A DNA stretch of 64,000 bases. Origin: CAIUMH01 sp963758555 (GTDB lineage Bacteria; Actinomycetota; Acidimicrobiia; Acidimicrobiales; RAAP-2). Every line of letters starts with the position of its first letter. Position 1 is the stretch's first letter. The position numbers and the translations under genes were made by a program. Positions 43,449 to 51,655 of this stretch are shown here, one piece after another. The notes beneath the pieces were generated by a model. That model saw nothing but the letters and a program-made list of their open reading frames with translations. It ran no database searches and was not told the origin of the DNA. The stretch is taken from positions 558,001 to 622,000 of the forward strand of contig CAVWVW010000003.1 in the NCBI GenBank assembly GCA_963758555.1, in the 5' to 3' direction.

Positions 43449-46164
43449 TTGCCCAAGAAGATCCGCGTCTACGAGCTGGCCAAAGAGCTGGGGATGACGA
43501 ACAAAGAGACGGTCGACCTGTCCGTCTCGCTCGGCATCGGCATCAAGAGCCACTCCTCCTCGATCGAGGACGCACAGGCTGACCGAGTACGCCGCAAGGC
43601 GGATGCCGACGGCCTCCGCCGTGCGGTCCAACCTGAAGAGCCGGCCAAGCCCACCAAGGCCACCGCCAAGACGACGAAGGCGCCTGCCAAGCCTGCCGCG
43701 CCAGCCGTCGCGCCCGCTCCGCAGCCGGTGTCGCCCGCCGAGGACCACACGCCCCGACGCCTCGTCCGCTCAGGCGGCGCACCCACGACCACCGCCACGC
43801 CGAGCGCGCCCGAACCGCAGGTCCGACCCCAGGGCGAGCCGGCCGCTGAGGCACCCGCTGCGAGCGCCCCTGCCGTGCCCCAGAGCGCGGCGGCCGCCCC
43901 GTCTGCCCCTTCGGCACCCTCTCGTCCACCGACAGGCGATCCTGCACGTCGACCGACGCCGAGCGCGTCCTCCGATCGGCGAGTCGGGCAAGCCCATCCC
44001 ACCGCCGCCCGGGTCTCGACGCCCGCCGGTGAGCCAGTCCGGCAAGCCCATCCCGCCGCCGCCAGGCGCTCGTCGCCCTGTCGCTCCCTCGGGTGGTCGA
44101 CCGAGTGGGCCCGGTGGCCCTCGTCCCGGTGGCGGCCCCCGTCCCGGCGGCGGCTCGAGTGGTGGCTACGGCGGTCCTCGCGCGGGCAGCTTCTCAGGCG
44201 CTGCCGGTCCTTCCAGCGGACGTCCCGGCGGCCCTCCCTCCGGTCCGCCCGGTGGGCGCGGCGGGCTGCCCGGTCGTGGGCAGCGTCCACCGCAGCGGCG
44301 CTCACGGCGTCGTCGTCGGAACATGGAGGAGCTCGAGCCGACCCAGATGACGACCTACGTGCCCTCCACGGCACCGGTCCCTGATGGTGAGGTCATCATC
44401 GAGCGCGGCTCGACGGCACGTGACGTGGGAGCGAAGCTCAACCGCTCAGCCGGCGACGTCATCCGCTTCCTCTTGCTCCAGGGCGAGATGATCACGACGA
44501 CCCAAGGTCTCTCAGACGACATGATCGAGCTCTTCGCCGCCGAGCTGGGCGCTGAGGTCCGTCTCGTCGACCCGGGTGAAGAGCAAGAGGCCCAGCTGAT
44601 GGCCCGCTTCTTCGAGGAAGAAGAGGAAGAAGACGACGGCGAGGCCGAGCCCCGACCGCCGGTGATCACCGTCATGGGCCACGTCGATCACGGCAAGACC
44701 CTGCTGCTCGACAAGATCCGCTCCGCCAACGTCGTCGCCGGCGAGGCCGGTGGGATCACCCAGCACATCGGCGCGTACCAGGTCGAGTGGCAGGGCCATC
44801 CTCTGACCTTCATCGACACCCCTGGTCACGAAGCCTTCACCGCCATGCGCGCCCGAGGTGCCGAGGTCACCGACATCGTCATCTTGGTCGTCGCCGCCGA
44901 CGACGGCGTCATGCCCCAGACCCTCGAGGCCATCGACCACGCTAAGGCCGCCGACGTGCCGATCATCGTGGCCATGAACAAGATCGACCGAGAGAACGCC
45001 AACCCTGATCGCGTCCTCCAGCAGCTGACCGAGCACGAGCTCGTGCCGGAGAAGTGGGGCGGCGACACCATCGTCGTCGAGACCTCCGCGCTCCAGGGCC
45101 TCGGGATCGACGACCTGCTCGAGCAGATCGTGCTCGTCGCCGAGGTCGAAGAGCTGACCGCGTCGAAGTCCTCGACCAACGCTCGAGGCGCTGTGCTTGA
45201 AGCGGAGCTCGAGACCGGCCGCGGCCCGGTAGCCACCGTCATCGTCCAGCGAGGCACGCTGCGCGTCGGAGACCCCATCGTGGCCGGCGCCGCGTGGGGC
45301 AAGGCCAAGGCGTTGATCGACGACAACGGCAAGCAGATCAAGGAGGCTGGTCCCTCGACGCCGGTCCAGGTGCTGGGCTTCTCGGAGCCCCCTCACGCCG
45401 GCGACGAGCTGCGCACCGCCAGCGACCTGGCCCACGCACGGACCCTGGCTGAGGCTCGGGCCCAGCGCATGCGCCTCTCAGGCCACCTGCCCGCTCCTTC
45501 GGCGGCGGGTGCTCGCCTGGAAGACCTCTTCGAGCAGATCCAGCGCGGCGAGACCGCCACGCTCAACGTGGTCCTCAAGGCCGACGTCCAAGGCTCGCTC
45601 GAAGCCTGCACCGAGAGCTTGAAGAAGCTCGAGCGCGATGACGTGAAGCTAGCCTTCATCCGCCGTGGCGTCGGTGGGATCAACGAGAACGACGTGCAGC
45701 TGGCCAAGGCGTCGAACGCCACGATCATCGGCTTCAACGTGCGCCCCGACAAGCGCAGCCGCGAGGCTGCCGAGCTCGACGGCGTCGCCATCCGCACCTA
45801 CGAGATCATCTACAAGCTGATCGAGGACATCGAGGCGGCCATGCTCGGCATGCTCGCTCCCGAGATCGAAGAGGTCGTCACCGGTGAGGCGGAGGTTCGA
45901 GAGATCTTCCGCATCCCCCGGGTGGGAGCCATCGCTGGTTGCTACGTGCGAGACGGCACGATCACCAGGGGCTCGAAGGTCCGCTTCCTGCGAGACGGGG
46001 CTGTCATCTGGAAGGGCGCGATCAGCTCGCTGCGCCGCTTCAAGGAAGACGCTCGCGAGGTCCAGTCCGGCTTCGAGTGCGGCATCGGCCTCACCGACTA
46101 CCAGGACCTCAAGGAAGGCGACATCATCGAGACCTTCGAGGAGCGAGAGATCCCTCGGAGCTGA
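43449..46164 (+). CDS. infB: translation initiation factor IF-2, frameshifted in the linker
   Basis: About 904 residues when one extra base between about 43930 and 43985 is skipped. TTG 43449, with GAGGAA at 43439-43444, begins P-K-K-I-R-V-Y-E-L-A-K-E-L, the IF2 N-terminal domain. A long Ala/Pro then Gly/Pro/Arg-rich linker contains the break: the first frame would stop at 44384, while the second carries the GTPase with G-H-V-D-H-G-K-T, D-T-P-G-H-E and N-K-I-D, and the C-terminal initiator-tRNA-binding domain. It places fMet-tRNA on the ribosome. The exact shift point is hidden by low-complexity sequence. Confidence 0.94.
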
Positions 46165-46170
46165 CGGACC

Positions 46171-46548
46171 ATGGCTCCCCGATCGAGCGATCGCTCCTAC
46201 GGCGGCGCTGCCGGCTTCCCACGATCTCGAAGGGTCAACCAGCTCGTGCGCGAGGTGGTGGCCGACGAGCTCGAGCGGCTCTCGGACGCTGATGACCGCC
46301 TCCGCTTCCTCACGGTGACCGAGGTCGACACGGCCGCCGATCTCCGACACGCCACGGTGTACCTGAGCTCGTTGCCCGACGAGGCGGTCGAGGCGCTCGA
46401 GGAGCGTCGTGTCGCACTCCAAGCGGCGGTGGGCCGTCAGGCACGCATGAAGCGCACGCCGAAGCTGTCCTTCGCGGCTGATCCCGCCATCGCCCACGGT
46501 GCGGCGATCGATGAGGCTCTTCGTCGTCTCTCCGCTGACGAGGACTGA
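46171..46548 (+). CDS. rbfA: ribosome-binding factor A
   Basis: 125 residues of KH-like RbfA fold, with R-V-N-Q-L-V-R-E-V-V-A-D-E-L and D-L-R-H-A-T-V-Y-L-S. It matures the 17S rRNA 5' end and helps cold adaptation. It lies 6 bases after infB; the stop overlaps truB by one base (TGATG). Confidence 0.94.
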   Translation: MAPRSSDRSYGGAAGFPRSRRVNQLVREVVADELERLSDADDRLRFLTVTEVDTAADLRHATVYLSSLPDEAVEALEERRVALQAAVGRQARMKRTPKLSFAADPAIAHGAAIDEALRRLSADED

Positions 46549-47477
46549 TGGCTCGCCGAAGCGGCGCTGAGGGTCCGCAGGGCCTGGTGGTCGTCGACAA
46601 GGAGGCGGGCTGGACGAGCCACGACGTGGTGGCCAAGCTCCGAGGCCTGCTGGGCCAGAAGCGAACCGGCCACGCGGGCACGCTCGACCCGTCGGCCACC
46701 GGCGTGCTGCTGGTGGGCCTCGGGCGCTCGACGAGGTTGCTGCGGTTCCTCACCGACACCACGAAGTCCTACGAGGGCGAGCTGGAGCTGGGCTCGACGA
46801 CGACGACGCTCGACGCCGACGGTGACGTGCTCGAGCGCTTCGACATGGACGACGTGCGCCTCGACGACGTCCTCGCCCGAGCTCGCGAGCTCACCGGCGA
46901 GCTCCTCCAGGTGCCACCCATGGTCTCGGCGCTCAAGGTCGACGGCCAGCGACTCCACGCGCTGGCTCGCCAGGGCATCGAGGTGGAGCGGGAGCCACGA
47001 GCCGTGCGGGTCGATCGCTTCGACGTCGCTGCCACCGAGATCCCCGGGCGCTATCGCTTCGAGGTGGTCTGCTCGTCTGGCACCTACGTGCGATCCCTCG
47101 TCGATGATCTCGGACGCTCGCTCGGCGGCGGCGCCCACCTCGCCCTCCTCAGGCGAACGGGGGTCGGTGCCTTCGGACTCGCGGACGCGCACACGCTGGG
47201 CGACCTCTCGGCTCTGGTGGAGGCGAGCGACGGCGCGGGCGATCTCGCCTCGGTGCTCCTGTCTCCGGCCGAGATGCTCCGAGGCATGCCGAGGTTGGTC
47301 GTCGACGCCGAAGGCCTCGCTCGAGTGCGCACCGGTTCGTCCCTCCGCGCCCCGGAGCTGTCGAGCGAGAACGGCCTCGTGGCCGTGGTGGACGAGGGCG
47401 GGTCGCTGCTGGGGGTCTATCGCCACCGCGGTGACGCTGAGCTCGCCGCCGAGGTCGTGCTGGCGGGTGCCGGATGA
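46548..47477 (+). CDS. truB: tRNA pseudouridine-55 synthase
   Basis: 309 residues. The catalytic Asp is in G-H-A-G-T-L-D-P-S-A-T-G; K-S-Y-E-G and V-P-P-M-V-S-A-L-K are conserved. A PUA-like C-terminal region follows. It converts U55 of tRNA to pseudouridine. The start overlaps rbfA, so it belongs to the rimP operon. Confidence 0.95.
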   Translation: MARRSGAEGPQGLVVVDKEAGWTSHDVVAKLRGLLGQKRTGHAGTLDPSATGVLLVGLGRSTRLLRFLTDTTKSYEGELELGSTTTTLDADGDVLERFDMDDVRLDDVLARARELTGELLQVPPMVSALKVDGQRLHALARQGIEVEREPRAVRVDRFDVAATEIPGRYRFEVVCSSGTYVRSLVDDLGRSLGGGAHLALLRRTGVGAFGLADAHTLGDLSALVEASDGAGDLASVLLSPAEMLRGMPRLVVDAEGLARVRTGSSLRAPELSSENGLVAVVDEGGSLLGVYRHRGDAELAAEVVLAGAG

Positions 47478-47500
47478 TGAGCGCCTTTGCCGAGACCGTC

Positions 47501-47506
47501 TAGGTT
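47501..47506 (+). promoter_or_regulatory. -10 box TAGGTT of ribF, leaderless type
   Basis: TAGGTT ends 8 bases before ATG 47515 in the 37-base gap after truB. Confidence 0.55.
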
Positions 47507-47514
47507 CGGCTCGG

Positions 47515-48468
47515 ATGGACGTGCTCTCTGATCGCTCCGCGCCTCGAGATCCCTCGAGCAGCGTGCTGACCATCGGCTTCTTCGACGGCGTCCACCGAGG
47601 CCATCAGCGGACCATCGGCCAGGCCATCGCCGAGGCCCGCGTCGATGATCGAGCGTTGATCGTCGTCACCTTCGATCGACACCCCGCAGAGATCGCCCGA
47701 CCCGAGCGGGCGCCGAAGCTCTTGACCGACCTCACCCAGCGCTTGGAGCTGCTCGCCTCGATCGGCGTCGACGCCGTCTACGTGCTCGCCTTCGACGAGC
47801 AGGCAGCAGCGCAGCCTCCGCGAGCGTTCATCGAGCAGATCCTCGTCGACCAGCTGGGGTGCGCCAAGGTCATCGTGGGCGAGAACTTCCGCTTCGGTGC
47901 CAAGCGCACCGGCGACGTGGCCTTCCTGCGCGAGGAGGGCAGGCGCCTTGGCTTTGCGGTCGAAGGCGTGTCGCTCGGCCAAGACGGTGGTGAGGTGATC
48001 TCGTCAACCAGGATCCGCTCGCTGCTGGCTGACGGCGACGTCGAGGGGGCTCGCCACCTGCTCGGTCGAGTCCACGAGGTGCGTGGCCCCGTGGTCCATG
48101 GCGATGGTCGCGGCGGCGTCGACCTGGGCTGCCCGACGGCCAACCTCGAGCTCGATGCTCGCCTGGCCTTGCCGGGCGATGGGGTCTACGCCGGCTGGTA
48201 TCGCGATGAGTCGCTCGGAGCCACGCCTGCGGCGATCTCGGTGGGACGCAGACCCACGTTCTTAGAGGGAGCGGACCCGATCGTCGAGGCCCACGTCATC
48301 GGCTTTGACGGCGACCTCTACGGGCACAGCGCGAAGGTGTCCTTCCTCGAGCGCCTGAGGGGCGAGGAGCGCTTCGAGAGCGTGGAGGCCTTGATCGAGC
48401 AGATGCAGCTCGACGTCCTCAAGGCCGCCGAGCTGACCGCGACCGGCGCTGCACTCGCCCCTCGGTGA
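47515..48468 (+). CDS. ribF: bifunctional riboflavin kinase / FAD synthetase
   Basis: 317 residues from ATG 47515. The FAD synthetase half has G-F-F-D-G-V-H-R-G-H and E-V-I-S-S-T-R-I-R; the flavokinase half has D-L-G-C-P-T-A-N-L and the G-V-Y-A-G-W loop. It makes FMN and FAD from riboflavin. It has its own leaderless-type promoter although truB is only 37 bases upstream. Confidence 0.95.
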   Translation: MDVLSDRSAPRDPSSSVLTIGFFDGVHRGHQRTIGQAIAEARVDDRALIVVTFDRHPAEIARPERAPKLLTDLTQRLELLASIGVDAVYVLAFDEQAAAQPPRAFIEQILVDQLGCAKVIVGENFRFGAKRTGDVAFLREEGRRLGFAVEGVSLGQDGGEVISSTRIRSLLADGDVEGARHLLGRVHEVRGPVVHGDGRGGVDLGCPTANLELDARLALPGDGVYAGWYRDESLGATPAAISVGRRPTFLEGADPIVEAHVIGFDGDLYGHSAKVSFLERLRGEERFESVEALIEQMQLDVLKAAELTATGAALAPR

Positions 48469-48542
48469 GCCTCGAGACGAGCCCTGCGCACCCGTTCAGC
48501 GCCCCGCGCCAGGCGTGGGGTGGGGGCCCAGGGTCCAACTGC

Positions 48543-48548
48543 TACCAT
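48543..48548 (+). promoter_or_regulatory. candidate -10 box TACCAT of rpsO
   Basis: TACCAT lies about 105 bases before rpsO in the 184-base gap after ribF. It would give a leader of about 95 bases containing the hairpin at 48596-48611. No good -35 is visible. Confidence 0.4.
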
Positions 48549-48595
48549 GAAGGGGCACGTTTGGGGCCCTTCCGAGGAGCGCTGGCGCTGTGGGT

Positions 48596-48611
48596 CGGCA
48601 GATCACTGCCG
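48596..48611 (+). promoter_or_regulatory. hairpin in the rpsO leader
   Basis: CGGCAG-ATCA-CTGCCG forms a perfect 6-bp stem 41 bases before the rpsO start. S15 represses its own mRNA through leader structures in several bacterial phyla. Whether this element binds S15 cannot be judged from sequence alone. Confidence 0.4.
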
Positions 48612-48652
48612 CTCCGAACCTCCCGCCCACTTTCGACGGAGACGAACACGAT

Positions 48653-48910
48653 ATGGCTGAGAAGCAGCAAACCATCGCCGAGCATCGGCTGCACGAGACG
48701 GACACTGGTTCGCCTGAGGTGCAGATCGCTCTGCTCACCGAGCGCATCTCTCATCTGACAGAGCACCTTCAAGAGCACAAGGGTGATCATCACACCCGTC
48801 GAGGCCTCATGAAGCTGATCGGTCGCCGTCGTCGTCTCCTTGACTATGTGCGGGCGAACGACGTCGAGCGCTATCGCTCGATCATCGCCAAGCTCGGCAT
48901 CCGCCGCTAG
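48653..48910 (+). CDS. rpsO: 30S ribosomal protein S15
   Basis: 85 residues from ATG 48653, with GGAGA at 48639-48643. The S15 signatures T-D-T-G-S-P-E-V-Q-I-A-L-L-T-E-R-I and K-G-D-H-H-T-R-R-G-L are intact. It nucleates the 30S platform. An upstream in-frame GTG/ATG would put 21 unconserved residues in front. It precedes pnp as in most bacteria. Confidence 0.97.
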   Translation: MAEKQQTIAEHRLHETDTGSPEVQIALLTERISHLTEHLQEHKGDHHTRRGLMKLIGRRRRLLDYVRANDVERYRSIIAKLGIRR

Positions 48911-48979
48911 CAAGGCAACGGGGCGCAACGGAGAGTCCGGAGCGTCACCGAACAGACGGGCACCGACCGCCGTCGGCTG

Positions 48980-49021
48980 CCAGTGGTCGGCTCCTGCAGC
49001 CATGCGGAGGCCGACCACTGG
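48980..49021 (+). promoter_or_regulatory. long leader hairpin upstream of pnp, actino-pnp-like candidate
   Basis: CCAGTGGTCGG at 48980-48990 pairs with CCGACCACTGG at 49011-49021 (11 bp), continued by CTCC/GGAG and GCA/TGC around the loop GCCA. A second small palindrome, GGGGG-TGC-CCCCC-like, lies at about 49032-49044 just before the Shine-Dalgarno sequence. PNPase leaders are cut by RNase III and autoregulated in E. coli, and a structured actino-pnp RNA is described for actinobacteria; equivalence is inference. Confidence 0.6.
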
Positions 49022-49059
49022 GAACCGGTGTGGGGGTGCCCCCCAACCAAAGGAGCACT

Positions 49060-51450
49060 ATGGCTGACGCCATCCGCGTGAGCGGTCCCATCACGGGCAC
49101 CGATCGCACCCTGAGCTTTGAAGCAGGCAAGCTCGCCCATCTCGCCGACGGAGCCGTCGTGGCTCGCATCGGCGACACCATCCTGCTGGCGACGGCCACC
49201 GCCGCCCGCCACGTGCGCGAGGGAGCCGACTTCTTCCCGCTGACGGTCGACATCGAGGAGCGGACCTACGCCGCGGGCAAGATCCCCGGCTCGTTCTTCC
49301 GCCGTGAGGGCAAGGCCTCTGACCAGGCCATCTTGACCTGTCGCCTCATCGACCGGCCGCTTCGCCCCTCGTTCCCGAAGGGCTTCCGCAACGAGGTCCA
49401 CGTGGTGGGCACCGTCTTCGGCGCCGACCAGGTCAACCCGCACGACGTCCTCGCCATCAATGCGGCCTCTGCCGCGCTGATGCTCTCGGGCATCCCCTTC
49501 GACGGTCCCATCGGCGCGGTGCGCATCGCGTTCACCACCGACGGCACCTGGATCCCGCACCCGAGCTTCCAAGAGGGCGACGAGTCGACCTTCGAGCTCG
49601 TCGTGGCGGGTCGAGCACTGACCGAGGACGCCGACACCGACATCGCCATCATGATGGTCGAGGCTGGTGGGACCGAGGGCTCGTTCAACAAGTACGCCGC
49701 CGGTGCGCCCAAGGTCACCGAAGAGGTGCTCGCCGCTGGTCTCGAGGAGTCGAAGACCTGGATCCGCGAGTCGATCAACCTCCAGCGCCAGCTGGTCGCC
49801 GACTTCGTCGCCGAGCGTGGGCCCATCGAGGCCATCGCGTTCAAGACCATGGCCGACTACTCCGACGAGGTCTTCTCGGCGGTCGAAGCGGTGGGCACCG
49901 CCCGCCTCACCTCGGCCAACGTCCAGACCTCAAAGGCCGAGCGCAACGCCGCCCTCGACGCTGCCGGCGCCGAGATCATCGCTGAGCTCGAGGGCAAGTT
50001 CCCTGAGCAGACCGGTGAGATCAAGGCGGCCATCCGCTCGCTGACGAAGAAGCTGGTCCGCCAGCGCATCGTCGACGAAGGCGTCCGCATCGACGGCCGA
50101 GGCGTGGCGGACATCCGCCCCCTCACCGCGGAGGTGGATCTGTTCCCGACGGCGCACGGCTCAGCGATGTTCCAGCGCGGCGAGACCCAGGTCGTCAACG
50201 TGACCACCTTGGGCATGCCCCGGATGAACCAGCTGATCGACACGATCACCCCTGACGAGACCAAGCGCTACATGCACCACTACAACTTCCCGCCGTTCTC
50301 GACGGGTGAGACGGGCTTCATGCGTGGACCGAAGCGTCGCGAGATCGGCCACGGCCTCCTCGCCGAGCGCGCCCTGTTCCCGGTCATCCCGACCCAGGAC
50401 GAGTTCCCCTACACGCTGCGCCTCGTCTCTGACGTGCTCGCCTCGAACGGCTCGACGTCGATGGCGTCGGTCTGCGGCTCGACGCTCTCGCTGATGGCCG
50501 CTGGCGTGCCGATCAAGGCGCCGATCGCGGGCATCGCCATGGGCCTCGTCCACGAGGGCGACGCCTACGTCACCCTGACGGACATCTTGGGAGCCGAAGA
50601 TGCCTTCGGCGACATGGACTTCAAGGTGGCGGGCTCGGCTGATGCCGTGACCGCCCTGCAGCTCGACACCAAGATCGACGGTCTGCCGGCTGACGTCTTG
50701 GCCAAGGCGCTGCACCAGGCCAAAGAGGCGCGCCTCGCCATCTTGGGCGTGATCACCGACTGCATCGCGGAGCCCCGCTCCGAGGTGGCCGTCTCGGCGC
50801 CGAAGATCGTCTCGCTCGAGATCCCGATCGACAAGATCGGCGAGGTCATCGGACCGAAGGGCAAGGTCATCAACACCCTCCAGCAGGAGACTGGTGCTGA
50901 CATCGCGGTGGACGACGACGGCGTCGTCGGCACCGTGACCATCGGAGCCAAGGACGGCCACGCCGTCGAGGAGGCTCGTCGTCGGATCTCCCTGATCCTC
51001 GACCCTCCGACGGCAGAGGTGGGCGAGGTCTACCAGGGCAAGGTGGTCAACACCACCAAGTTCGGCGCCTTCGTCAACATCCTCCCTGGGCGCGACGGGC
51101 TGCTGCACATCTCGAAGATGTCGCCGCTGGCCGGGGGCAAGCGTGTCGGCCAGGTCGAGGACGTCTTGGACCTCGGCCAGAGCATCGAGGTTCGGGTCGA
51201 AGACATCGACCCGCAGGGCAAGGTCTCGCTTGCGCTCACCGTGGATGCTCCGAGCGCTCCCTCCGAGGACAAGGCGCCGGCTCCTGAGCGCTCGGCGAAG
51301 CCGGCTGCAGCCAGCACGTCGACCGCCTCGTTCGAAGACGCCTTCGAAGCCGAGCTCGCCGCTGAGCTCGGCGATCTCGGCCCCGGAGCACCGGTGGCCA
51401 ACGACGACGGTGGTGGCCGGCGCGGCCGCAGCCGAGGACGTCGCACCTGA
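49060..51450 (+). CDS. pnp: polyribonucleotide nucleotidyltransferase (PNPase)
   Basis: 796 residues from ATG 49060, which has AAAGGAG at 49049-49055; an earlier GTG at 49030 falls inside the leader palindrome. Two RNase PH domains (the second with R-G-E-T-Q and D-G-R-G-V-A-D-I-R-P-L before it), a KH domain (I-G-P-K-G-K-V-I-N) and an S1 domain (G-A-F-V-N-I-L-P-G-R-D-G-L-L-H-I-S) are in order. The last about 70 residues are an Ala/Glu tail ending in R-R-G-R-S-R-G-R-R. It degrades RNA 3' to 5' using phosphate. Confidence 0.97.
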   Translation: MADAIRVSGPITGTDRTLSFEAGKLAHLADGAVVARIGDTILLATATAARHVREGADFFPLTVDIEERTYAAGKIPGSFFRREGKASDQAILTCRLIDRPLRPSFPKGFRNEVHVVGTVFGADQVNPHDVLAINAASAALMLSGIPFDGPIGAVRIAFTTDGTWIPHPSFQEGDESTFELVVAGRALTEDADTDIAIMMVEAGGTEGSFNKYAAGAPKVTEEVLAAGLEESKTWIRESINLQRQLVADFVAERGPIEAIAFKTMADYSDEVFSAVEAVGTARLTSANVQTSKAERNAALDAAGAEIIAELEGKFPEQTGEIKAAIRSLTKKLVRQRIVDEGVRIDGRGVADIRPLTAEVDLFPTAHGSAMFQRGETQVVNVTTLGMPRMNQLIDTITPDETKRYMHHYNFPPFSTGETGFMRGPKRREIGHGLLAERALFPVIPTQDEFPYTLRLVSDVLASNGSTSMASVCGSTLSLMAAGVPIKAPIAGIAMGLVHEGDAYVTLTDILGAEDAFGDMDFKVAGSADAVTALQLDTKIDGLPADVLAKALHQAKEARLAILGVITDCIAEPRSEVAVSAPKIVSLEIPIDKIGEVIGPKGKVINTLQQETGADIAVDDDGVVGTVTIGAKDGHAVEEARRRISLILDPPTAEVGEVYQGKVVNTTKFGAFVNILPGRDGLLHISKMSPLAGGKRVGQVEDVLDLGQSIEVRVEDIDPQGKVSLALTVDAPSAPSEDKAPAPERSAKPAAASTSTASFEDAFEAELAAELGDLGPGAPVANDDGGGRRGRSRGRRT

Positions 51451-51487
51451 GCCTGCTGCGCTCTCAGACCTGAGCGCGACCGCGTCC

Positions 51488-51538
51488 GAGCGGGCGCCTC
51501 AGAGGTGGTGCCTTGCATCACCTCTGGGGCGTCCGCTC
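51488..51538 (+). terminator. very long hairpin after pnp
   Basis: Bases 51488-51510 pair with 51516-51538: 23 consecutive pairs, including three G-U, with a 5-base loop. It starts 37 bases after the pnp stop. There is no T-tract, so it may be an imperfect intrinsic terminator or a 3' end that protects the mRNA. Confidence 0.6.
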
Positions 51539-51655
51539 CGTCGCGTCAGGGGCAGGGCGCCACAGAGGGCCCGTGGCGGGGGAGCAGCGCCCCGGATGGC
51601 CCAAGGGAAGGTTCTCGTGGCATCGTGGCTCTCGTGGGTTGCGGACTGAGCTGAG

